Shown in pieces: positions 1-6,587 of a stretch of 33,219 nt of DNA (positions within the stretch are counted from its first letter, which is position 1; the number at the start of each line of letters is the position of its first letter). A model generated the notes under the pieces. It ran no database searches. It was not told where the DNA came from and was given only the letters and a program-made list of their open reading frames with translations. Position numbers and translations under genes: made by a program. The stretch spans positions 1 to 33,219 of the forward strand of contig CALHGQ010000159.1 of assembly GCA_938030175.1 (NCBI GenBank), given 5' to 3'. The stretch comes from an uncultured bacterium. Its GTDB lineage: Bacteria > Planctomycetota > UBA1135 > GCA-002686595.

Positions 1-62
1 CGCGTCAGGCCGCGGCGTGCGAGGTTCGCGTCGTCAGATTGGGAGGTGAAATCGTCGCACAT
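1..62 (-). CDS. N-terminal fragment of an exported hydrolase-like protein (partial, runs off left edge)
   Basis: On the minus strand an ATG at 62-60 opens a reading frame that stays open to the window edge and reads MCDDFTSQSDDANLARRGLT followed by R. A good Shine-Dalgarno, AGGAG (complement of 70-74), sits 7 nt upstream of the ATG, which is the main reason for calling a gene from so few codons. An acidic start beginning MCD and then an ARRGLTR stretch resembles the start of Tat-exported dienelactone-hydrolase-like proteins, where a twin-arginine motif follows. The second half of such a motif would lie outside the window, so this identification is a guess. That a gene begins here is fairly likely. 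Its function is uncertain. Confidence 0.5.
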   Translation of the reverse strand, partial: MCDDFTSQSDDANLARRGLT

Positions 63-147
63 CTAGGGGCTCCTGCGGTCAAGGTCTCTCGGCGGGGGCG
101 GCAGTGTACTCCGTCCGCCCCCGTGAGCCTCCAGGACGTACTTAGTA

Positions 148-167
148 GGCGGCCGAAAGCGGCCGCC
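148..167. terminator. Perfect 8-bp GC hairpin, possible terminator
   Basis: GGCGGCCG (148-155) and CGGCCGCC (160-167) form a perfect 8-bp stem with the 4-nt loop AAAG. It lies 55 nt downstream of the stop of the minus-strand gene ending at 223 and before the next minus-strand start at 62. There is no T-tract, so it is at best a non-canonical terminator. Confidence 0.45.
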
Positions 168-181
168 CATACGAGCGGCGT

Positions 182-228
182 CCCCTGAAGCCGTTACTGC
201 GCTGCTCGAGTCTCCCCGGGGACTACGG
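182..228 (+). repeat. Copy D of a dispersed intergenic repeat
   Basis: CCCCTGAAGCCGTTACTGCG, then GCTGCTCGAG, then CCCGGGGACTAC. It aligns with the better-conserved copies at 17321 and 20776 (shared CCCCT.GAAGCC...CTGCG.TGCTCGAG). It overlaps the stop codon (CTA at 223-225) of the minus-strand gene that follows, as copy A does at 17364-17366. Confidence 0.5.
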
Positions 229-1383
229 CACGAACGTCACTCGGATCGCGTCCGAGAGGCCGAAGCCTGTGGGGTCCGCGGCGTCGCGGAACCAGGCCTG
301 GAAACGTAGGGTCATGCCTGGAACGATCGGCGGCTGTCCGCCTGCGGGCATGGACGTTCGCACCCTCATCTGGATAGATAGAGTTTGCCCGGTAGAGATC
401 GGACCTCGAACGAGCCCGTTGGAGCCGACGCAAAGGAGCCCGTTACCGAGGGGGGTCGAGCCCGCGTCGGGTCCGTAAACGTAGAGCCCAACGGTGTTCG
501 AGGGGACCGTGCTCGCCTCAAGGAAGAACGCATCGTCGCTGACGCTAGAAGAGACGAGGCCGAAGATGAGAGCGGGGTTGCCCGTCGTGTTTGGGACCGA
601 CGAACACTCCCGGATCCCGATCGAACCGGAGAGGATGATCGAGTAGGTGGAGCACATAGGGTCAGAGTCCACCCGGAACACGCGCAGCGCCACATCCATG
701 GATTGGGCTTGGCCATTGACGACGTTGACGGGCCCGGCCGCGGCGGAGTCGATCAGCGTGTTGCAGTCAGCGCTCCAGAGCTCTAGGTCGACGTCGCTTC
801 CCATTGAGCCGATAACGTTGAACTGCATCGAGGTCGTCGGCTGGATCGTAAAGCGGATCCAGTCGTCGTTCGCGGGCGTCAGCGTGAGCGGGTAAAAGAA
901 TCCGACGTTCGAGGGAGCGACCGCGGCCGTCGCGCAGGTGTCATTCGGTTCGAACTCGTCGTCGAAGTCGCAGAGCTCTTGGGTCGCCGTGATGCGCAGT
1001 CGATAGGTCACCGACGATGTGGGGGCGACGGCCACGAAGATCTGGGCGACGACCTCAGCGCTCGCGCCGGTGTCGTTCAGCCAGAGCGTTGCCTCGGGGT
1101 CTCCGGCTGTCGCGGACTCAGCGAGCAGGACGGAGCAGTCCGCATTCCATATCCGCAGATCGATGTTCGCCTCGGTTGAGTCGAAGAGCGCCTGAATATC
1201 AGCGCGTAGTCCGGGGTTCACCTGAATGCGGAAGTAATCCGTGGTTTCACCAGCGTCGAGGCTGCGAGTCAGGAAACTTACGCCACCGCTAGTGGCGGCT
1301 CCGGCGGGAGCGGCGGTGGCGCAGGTGTCGTCGAATGCCGAGGATGCGAGTATCGGAGCTGCGAGAAGGAGCGAGATCAGCAT
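223..1383 (-). CDS. Secreted protein with two PPC-like domains and a C-terminal CxxxxNTTG domain
   Basis: This 386-aa exported protein starts with a short hydrophobic signal peptide (MLISLLLAAPILASSA). The frame stays open upstream, but the ATG at 1383 is chosen because the signal peptide begins exactly there. Two similar beta-rich modules follow. Each is preceded by a DDTCATAA or EPNDTCATAA motif and contains a D.DL.(I/L)W..DC segment, as in bacterial pre-peptidase C-terminal (PPC) domains. The last 131 residues form a different module: C-S-S-V-P-N-T-T-G-N-P, then YGPDAGSTPLGNG, LLC and FQAWFRD. The same module is found in the cytochrome protein at 26900-27742. No catalytic motif is visible, so a structural or binding role outside the cytoplasm is likely. 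It is preceded on the same strand by an SDR gene 129 bp away, and there is no evidence of functional coupling. Confidence 0.8.
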   Translation of the reverse strand: MLISLLLAAPILASSAFDDTCATAAPAGAATSGGVSFLTRSLDAGETTDYFRIQVNPGLRADIQALFDSTEANIDLRIWNADCSVLLAESATAGDPEATLWLNDTGASAEVVAQIFVAVAPTSSVTYRLRITATQELCDFDDEFEPNDTCATAAVAPSNVGFFYPLTLTPANDDWIRFTIQPTTSMQFNVIGSMGSDVDLELWSADCNTLIDSAAAGPVNVVNGQAQSMDVALRVFRVDSDPMCSTYSIILSGSIGIRECSSVPNTTGNPALIFGLVSSSVSDDAFFLEASTVPSNTVGLYVYGPDAGSTPLGNGLLCVGSNGLVRGPISTGQTLSIQMRVRTSMPAGGQPPIVPGMTLRFQAWFRDAADPTGFGLSDAIRVTFVP

Positions 1384-1432
1384 GGGATAGCCTTGTTGGA
1401 AGTGAAGGTGCGGATGCACTTCTAGGCTACCA

Positions 1433-1476
1433 CTCCTCCAAAATCTTGGGGACGCTTGTTCGCTCAGCTCGAAGCC
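1433..1476 (+). repeat. Copy F (weak) of the dispersed intergenic repeat
   Basis: CTCCTCCAAAATCTTGGGG, then ACGCTTGTTCGCTCAGCTCG and AAGCC. It is most similar to the copy at 23518 (shared CCTC.AAAATC.TG and GCTCG) and less so to those at 17321 and 20776. It lies between the SDR stop at 1513 and the start at 1383. Membership in the family is tentative. Confidence 0.3.
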
Positions 1477-1512
1477 AGGCAATGGGGAGCGCATGCGCGC
1501 CGAGACATTCCC

Positions 1513-2289
1513 CTAACGCTTCGAACCCAGCGCCCTTTGCCAGGCCCATCCTGGCGCGGTTTTGGCGGCGAGGCGCAGCGGCCACGCAAGACGCCTGGGG
1601 TAGCGCAGCGTGGCGGGCGGCTTCGCTTTACAGAGCGCGTTCACGGTCCTGCGCGCCGCGACGTCGAGCTCCATCAGGAACGGCATCGGGAAGTCGTTCT
1701 TGTCGGTCATGGCCGTCTTGATGAAGCCTGGCTGGACGTCGGTGATGGTGACGCCTGAACCGTGCAGCCTGAACCGAAGCGCTTCGACGTAAGTGCTGAG
1801 CGCCGCCTTGCTCGCGCAGTACGCGGGCGCCCCCGGAAGGCCCCGCGTGCCGGCTAGGCTGGAGATGGCGCACAGGTGCCCTTGACCCCTTGGAAGCATG
1901 AGGTCTTTGGCGTACTCGATGGTGGCGGAGGCGGCGATCGCGTTCACGGCCAGCACTTGGGATGCGGCGTCGGCGTCGTCCGCTGACTCGATGCCGTTCT
2001 CCGCGATGCCGGCGTTTGCGATGACGAGGTCAAGGGGGCCGGTCGCATCACCGTGTCCTTGGTCCGCTCGGTGGATCGCCCCTCGCAGCGCAGCGCTGTC
2101 CGTCACATCCACCGCGTACGGGGCGCCTCCGCTGGGCAACTCGGCCACGAGTTCATCGAGGAGCTCGGCTCGCCGACCCAGCGCGTGGATGAAAGTGCCA
2201 CGCCGACCGAGCTCCATGGCGATCGCGCGGCCAAGGCCGGACGTGGCCCCCGTGATGAGCGCGGCGCGGAAGTTCACTTGGGAGGGCAT
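1513..2289 (-). CDS. Short-chain dehydrogenase/reductase (SDR)
   Basis: This 258-aa classical SDR is of normal family length. The NAD(P)-binding glycine motif TGATSGLG is at residues 13-20, NAG at 92-94, and the catalytic residues are Ser143 or Ser144, Tyr157 and Lys161 (YCASK). An Arg-rich segment after beta-2 (ALGRRAE) suggests NADP(H) preference. It should be a soluble cytoplasmic oxidoreductase. The substrate cannot be inferred. The C-terminus is basic and hydrophobic (ending QRALGSKR). A second SDR at 19888-20673 has its Tyr and Lys at the same residue numbers and a similar C-terminal extension, so the two are probably paralogues of the DltE/YqjQ-like group. The start ATG at 2289 lies 90 bp from the divergent membrane-protein gene. 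Confidence 0.9.
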   Translation of the reverse strand: MPSQVNFRAALITGATSGLGRAIAMELGRRGTFIHALGRRAELLDELVAELPSGGAPYAVDVTDSAALRGAIHRADQGHGDATGPLDLVIANAGIAENGIESADDADAASQVLAVNAIAASATIEYAKDLMLPRGQGHLCAISSLAGTRGLPGAPAYCASKAALSTYVEALRFRLHGSGVTITDVQPGFIKTAMTDKNDFPMPFLMELDVAARRTVNALCKAKPPATLRYPRRLAWPLRLAAKTAPGWAWQRALGSKR

Positions 2290-2379
2290 GATGCACCAGA
2301 GTATGCCAGCTTCGTGTGCTCGCCGTCAGTCAGAGCCATGGCTCCAGCCCTCGGCGGTCGCAGGAGGTACCATGCCGCC

Positions 2380-3756
2380 ATGCGCACTTCGCGACCTGGG
2401 CCGGCTCTCGTTCTCTTTCTCCTGCACGTTGCCGTCGCGCTCGCGTATCGCTTTTTCGCCGGACTCGAGATCGGGTTCGGTGGACGCTTCGGGCGTTGGG
2501 ATTGGTTCTGGCAGACGCTCCGCATGGAGGATCTGCGGAGCGATCTCATGGGCTCGCTGTGGCATCTGCATGCGCAGCCGCCGCTCTTGAACCTCTACGG
2601 CGGCGTCCTCGGCAAGCTCTTCTACCCGCATCATCTCGTGGTGCTCGGCTACCTACAGATCTTCGCGGGGGGCCTCGCGGTCGTGCTTTGTTACCGACTG
2701 CTGCTCAGGATGACCGAGAGCCGCCGGGTGGCCGCTGGCGGCGGCTTGTTCTTGGCGCTGCTTCCAGGGTTCTTCGTGTACGAGGCGTATTTGCTCTACA
2801 CCCTGCTCGCTGCCTTCCTTGTGCTGCTCTGCATCGAAAGGCTCGCGCGCACCCCTGACGCCCCGGGCCTGGGTCCGCTGTACGGCTTCGTCGCCGCACT
2901 CTGTGCGCTCATCCTCCTGCGCAGCGCCTTCCACCTCGCGCTACTCGGCATCGCGGTTCCCTTCGGCTGCCTGCTGGCCAAGGATCGCTGGCCCAGGTTC
3001 CTTGCGGTGGCCTTGCTCATCTCCTCCCCGTGCTTCCTCTGGTACGGCAAGAACCTCGCGCAGTTCGACTTCTTTGGGAGTAGTAGCTGGGGCGGGCAGG
3101 GTCTCTTCCGAGTGGTCTCAGTCGATCGTTCATGGGAGGAGCTGCAGACCTGCGACCCGATGGTCGTGGAGCAGCCCGCGTTCTCGGCGCCGTCCGCCTA
3201 CAAGCCGTACGGCTTTGATGGGTCCTTCGATGCGCCCTCGCTTTCGCAGGACGACTTTCACAACGGCAACGTCCCAGCGATCTCCAAGGTGTACGGCGAG
3301 GCCTCCGCCAAGCTGATCCAGTCTGATCCCTGGGCCTGGCTTGAGAACGGACGCGCCGCCTACGCGTTCTATTGTGCCCCGTCAGCGCGATTCAAGCAGG
3401 TGGAGCCCATGGCCGAAGCGATGGGCTGGCATGAGCGCAGCTACCTCATGCTCTTCACCATCGGCGGCCTCACCGAAGACTACGGCTCGATCTACTACAC
3501 GCTGATTCCGCTGCTCTTGGCTTTAGCAGTCTACGGCGCGGTAGCGCGCTGCAGGCTCTCCCCGCAAGCCTGGACGGCGTACTTCCGCAGCCATCCCGCC
3601 GGGGTCTTTGGCTGGTTCCTTGTGGTCTATACAACGCTCGTCGGCTGTCTCTTCGAGTTCGGCGAGAACGAGCGCTTCAAGTTCATGATCGAACCGCTCT
3701 TTCTCGTCCTCGTCATCGCGCAGCTCCGAGGGCTGTTCGCAAGGAAGGGCGACTAG
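2380..3756 (+). CDS. Multi-pass membrane protein, GT-C glycosyltransferase-like
   Basis: This 458-aa integral membrane protein has about ten hydrophobic helices. The start at 2380 gives a positively charged N-terminus running into the first helix. An AGGAGG (2362-2367) lies 12 nt upstream, a longish spacing; an out-of-frame ATG at 2372 is closer to it. The frame stays open far upstream, but that stretch overlaps the divergent SDR and is Arg-rich shadow. After the first helix comes a large non-cytoplasmic loop with WHLHAQPPLLN, reminiscent of the H.PPLY signature in the first loop of GT39/ArnT-type transferases that use polyprenyl-phosphate sugars. A second large soluble loop lies around residues 230-330. 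The family assignment is inference from topology and this motif. The stop codon overlaps that of the convergent DUF1080 gene. Confidence 0.75.
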   Translation: MRTSRPGPALVLFLLHVAVALAYRFFAGLEIGFGGRFGRWDWFWQTLRMEDLRSDLMGSLWHLHAQPPLLNLYGGVLGKLFYPHHLVVLGYLQIFAGGLAVVLCYRLLLRMTESRRVAAGGGLFLALLPGFFVYEAYLLYTLLAAFLVLLCIERLARTPDAPGLGPLYGFVAALCALILLRSAFHLALLGIAVPFGCLLAKDRWPRFLAVALLISSPCFLWYGKNLAQFDFFGSSSWGGQGLFRVVSVDRSWEELQTCDPMVVEQPAFSAPSAYKPYGFDGSFDAPSLSQDDFHNGNVPAISKVYGEASAKLIQSDPWAWLENGRAAYAFYCAPSARFKQVEPMAEAMGWHERSYLMLFTIGGLTEDYGSIYYTLIPLLLALAVYGAVARCRLSPQAWTAYFRSHPAGVFGWFLVVYTTLVGCLFEFGENERFKFMIEPLFLVLVIAQLRGLFARKGD

Positions 3757-5171
3757 CGGACGTACACGTTGCGGAATCGGATGGGAGTGCCCTCGCTTTG
3801 AAGGCCGATGGCGCCCGTCCGTACCGTGAGCCCGGTGCCTTCGTTGACGAGGCGTCCGTTCACGAACGTGCGAATCCGGTCGCCGTTGAGCTCGACGTCC
3901 ATTCGGTTCCATTGACCCAGTGGGCGCTCCGGGGACTCTTCCATGTCGAGACGCCGAATGCGCCTGTGGGAGTGTCGGTCGCCCTCCTTTTTGGGGGCTC
4001 GGCGCGCCTCCATGTTCGGTACGATCACATCGACGACGTCATCTCCGATCACCCAAAAGTCGCCGGCGCTGCCGGATTGGAGCTGGACCTCCATTGACTG
4101 CGGCCAGCCGTTCAGGACATCCGGCTGTGTGACGTGCAGGAGGACACCTGAGTTGCCGCTCCGCCCCTCGTCCCAGGCCCACTCCAGGCTGAGATGATAC
4201 CTCGCCCCAAAGGCGTCGCGCGTCCGCAAGTATCCGGCGGGGGTGCCGTTGACGCGGAGCGCGCCCGTCTTGCGACTGGACACCTGGGACTCTTGGGAAA
4301 ACCAGAAGGCGATCTCCTCCTTGGGATCCTTGGCCGGCGCCGTGTACGCGATCGTCGTTCTAAATTCACCGATGACCGGCTCGCTGTCGACGTGCTCGCC
4401 CTTCTTTCCCACCGGCGTCCAGCCCGCGAGCGCATCGGTGGACTCACCGTTCCAAAGGGCCCTCGGCTGATTGGTCGGGTTCCCGTTCACGGTGATGCCG
4501 CGGAACTCGATCTCTGAGCCCTCGCTTTGGAAGGCGAACGCGCCGGGCCGGAACCCGCCCGGATGGGCGGCCGTCAAGCTACCACCCACGCCTCGATTGA
4601 CCTCTTGACCGTTGATGTAGACCACGATCTGGTCCAAGCCCACTTCGACGCGCATCTGGTTCCACTCTCCCAACGGCTTCTCGATGTCATCGATGGCGCG
4701 ACGTCGGAAGATACCAGCGATGCGCTCGCCCTCGTGGACGAGCCCGGTCGCGGGGTCGATCACATCGAGCGAAACTTCCGGGCCCAGGGTCACGAAGTGG
4801 CCCGCATCCCCAGACTGCAGCTGGACCTCGAGGTTCCGCGGCCAGCCACCGACGAGGCCCGGCTGGCCCACGAAGCCGACAGTCTCTGCGAAGAGAAGGA
4901 GGCCCGAGTTCCCCGGCTCTCCCGGCCAGCGCCACTCGAACTCGAGGTCCATCGTCCGATAGTGAGCGCGCGATGCGAGGAAGCCCTTCGGCGCGCCGCT
5001 GCAGCGCAGGGCCTCTTCCTCGTCGTTCCTCTCCGCGGTCCAAGTCCCGGTCGGCGCAGGTCCACCGTCGAGGTTCATGGCCTCCCACAGGTCAGCGGCA
5101 GGTGATTGAGGAGCGGGGGGAGCAGACTGGAGCGCGGCAAGGACCGCGACGCTGAGGGCGTGGATGAACAT
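3753..5171 (-). CDS. Exported tandem DUF1080 (3-keto-disaccharide hydrolase-type) protein
   Basis: This 472-aa protein has a signal peptide (MFIHALSVAVLAALQSAPPA) and two consecutive DUF1080 modules, roughly residues 27-230 and 238-472. Both carry the same landmarks: GNSG(L/V)LL, WP..(L/M)EVQLQSG.AG, a PLG.WN.M.VE segment, a (I/F)(N)G..VN.G strand and a final QSEG..I.FR..(T/Y)V strand. The concanavalin-like fold binds or hydrolyses 3-keto-sugars in characterised members, and Planctomycetota encode many copies. Polysaccharide or disaccharide turnover outside the cytoplasm is therefore the likely role. The start at 5171 is chosen because the signal peptide begins there, although the frame is open further upstream. 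It is divergent from the gene at 5250 with 78 bp between them. Confidence 0.88.
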   Translation of the reverse strand: MFIHALSVAVLAALQSAPPAPQSPAADLWEAMNLDGGPAPTGTWTAERNDEEEALRCSGAPKGFLASRAHYRTMDLEFEWRWPGEPGNSGLLLFAETVGFVGQPGLVGGWPRNLEVQLQSGDAGHFVTLGPEVSLDVIDPATGLVHEGERIAGIFRRRAIDDIEKPLGEWNQMRVEVGLDQIVVYINGQEVNRGVGGSLTAAHPGGFRPGAFAFQSEGSEIEFRGITVNGNPTNQPRALWNGESTDALAGWTPVGKKGEHVDSEPVIGEFRTTIAYTAPAKDPKEEIAFWFSQESQVSSRKTGALRVNGTPAGYLRTRDAFGARYHLSLEWAWDEGRSGNSGVLLHVTQPDVLNGWPQSMEVQLQSGSAGDFWVIGDDVVDVIVPNMEARRAPKKEGDRHSHRRIRRLDMEESPERPLGQWNRMDVELNGDRIRTFVNGRLVNEGTGLTVRTGAIGLQSEGTPIRFRNVYVR

Positions 5172-5249
5172 GGATGCCACGGTAACGACCCACGCCAAGA
5201 ACGGGGGTTGCCTCTGCCCGTGCCGTCGTCCGTGCAGTTCAATAGGCCC

Positions 5250-6584
5250 ATGGGAATTCGCGGGTGGCTCGGGGTCAGTGCAGCGCTTGGGCTCGGCCTC
5301 TATGGACTCATCATCGCGACGAGGTCGGGAACGAGGGAGTCCCCATGGACGCTGGACCGGACGGAGGCCGCCACGCGCGGCGAGGAGTCGGCCCCGGATC
5401 TCTTCGCTCCCCGTGAGCGGGAGGAAGCCCCGATCGAAAGCGCCCTCGGGCCCTCGCCCTCTGAGCCCGATCCATCGCCTACACCGCGCAGGGACCCGAG
5501 TCCTGGACTCGCGGCCATCGTTGCGTTCGGTCAATCCCTCGGACCGGAGCTAGACCTCGTGAAGCCGGAGCCGGATCCAGCCCAGCTGCAGAGGCTCCGG
5601 GACCTCACCCTCCAGGCGGGCCTGAGCGTGAGCGAGCTGACGGCCGCCGCGCAAGCGCTCCAAGCCGGGGACGCGGGGCGCGTGGCCCTCGTTTTGTGCA
5701 CAACGTGGGGCGCCCAGCCGGGGCCCGAGAGCGACGCATGGCTCGGAAGCCTCACCAAGCCCTGGGGGCGCGGGAGCAATGGGCAGGAGCAAGAGGCCCT
5801 CGCGGCTGTCCTCGCGCTCGATCTTGGGGGACGCACCGAAGCCCTTATGGGCGTGGCCCAGAATCTGCTCGACCAAGCGGATGGCGACGACGACACCGCT
5901 TCGTTCCCTGGCTTGACGTCCCTACGCGCGTGGCACGCGCTGCGCGGTATCCCGGCGCTCGCTGGCGGATCGCTCGATGCGTTCGTCGAGAACTGGGAGG
6001 AGCGAGAGAGCGATCGACCGCGCGTCGAGGAAGAGCTCTGGTCCCTGGGCGTGCGCTCCTCCGTGGAGGTGGCGGACCTCGCCATCGCCGAGGCGCTGGA
6101 GGGGCACGCGGTGGCCATCGCAGCGCTGGAGTCCGTGACCGACGAGGCGTTCATCGGGGACCTCCAGGGGCTCGCCGAGAAGAAGCCGACGACCGTGGAG
6201 GAAGCGCTCGCCGCGGGCGCCGCGCTCAAGGGGCTCGTGGCCTCGGGGTCATCGGACGCGATCGCCACTGTCCAGAATCAGCTCGGGGCGGGGCTCGTTC
6301 CGAGGGAGCAGGCCCTTGAGGCGCTCCGGACGTGGCGGCGGACGCCCCAGCAGGCTTCAACCGCCGGGGCCATGGCGCGGCTGGGCGCCACGCTCCGGTC
6401 CGACGTCGATGCCCAAGCGGCCGTCGCGAAGGGTCTTGAACGCTGCGTGGCGCGCGTTCGCTTCCGCCGCTCCAAGGGCGAGCGGCAAGCGCTTCGAGAA
6501 GCGCTTGAGTCCGCCCTCGAAGAGAGCAGCGAGAGTCCCGCTTGGGCGGGGAAGCTGCGCGACTGGATCGCGCAGCTTCCGTAG
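5250..6584 (+). CDS. Membrane-anchored Ala-rich protein of unknown function
   Basis: This 444-aa protein is not recognised. The N-terminus (MGIRGWLGVSAALGLGLYGL) is a single hydrophobic segment with a basic flank, so it is either a signal anchor or an uncleaved signal. A Pro/Ser/Glu-rich linker follows to about residue 90. The remainder is a helical, Ala/Leu/Glu-rich domain of short amphipathic helices resembling HEAT- or TPR-like alpha solenoids without clear repeats. No catalytic motif is visible. The start at 5250 is preferred because the membrane segment begins there. The final codons contain a perfect 13-bp inverted repeat (6550-6580). The stop lies 3 bp from the stop of the convergent nuclease gene. 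Confidence 0.75.
   Translation: MGIRGWLGVSAALGLGLYGLIIATRSGTRESPWTLDRTEAATRGEESAPDLFAPREREEAPIESALGPSPSEPDPSPTPRRDPSPGLAAIVAFGQSLGPELDLVKPEPDPAQLQRLRDLTLQAGLSVSELTAAAQALQAGDAGRVALVLCTTWGAQPGPESDAWLGSLTKPWGRGSNGQEQEALAAVLALDLGGRTEALMGVAQNLLDQADGDDDTASFPGLTSLRAWHALRGIPALAGGSLDAFVENWEERESDRPRVEEELWSLGVRSSVEVADLAIAEALEGHAVAIAALESVTDEAFIGDLQGLAEKKPTTVEEALAAGAALKGLVASGSSDAIATVQNQLGAGLVPREQALEALRTWRRTPQQASTAGAMARLGATLRSDVDAQAAVAKGLERCVARVRFRRSKGERQALREALESALEESSESPAWAGKLRDWIAQLP
6550..6580. terminator. 13-bp perfect hairpin inside the gene end, probable bidirectional terminator
   Basis: GGAAGCTGCGCGA (6550-6562) pairs perfectly with TCGCGCAGCTTCC (6568-6580), leaving the 5-nt loop CTGGA. It encodes the last residues of the plus-strand protein (KLRDWIAQLP) and lies 7 nt beyond the stop of the minus-strand nuclease gene. 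It is therefore placed to end transcription from both sides. No T-tract follows on either strand. Confidence 0.6.
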
Positions 6585-6587
6585 CGG

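Noticed and set aside
2053-2379. N-terminal extension of the GT-C-like membrane protein
   Set aside because: It lies antisense to the SDR gene and is Arg/His-rich. The membrane protein begins naturally at 2380 with an AGGAGG upstream.
5172-5534. N-terminal extension of the DUF1080 protein
   Set aside because: It would place the signal peptide internally and overlaps the start of the divergent gene at 5250.
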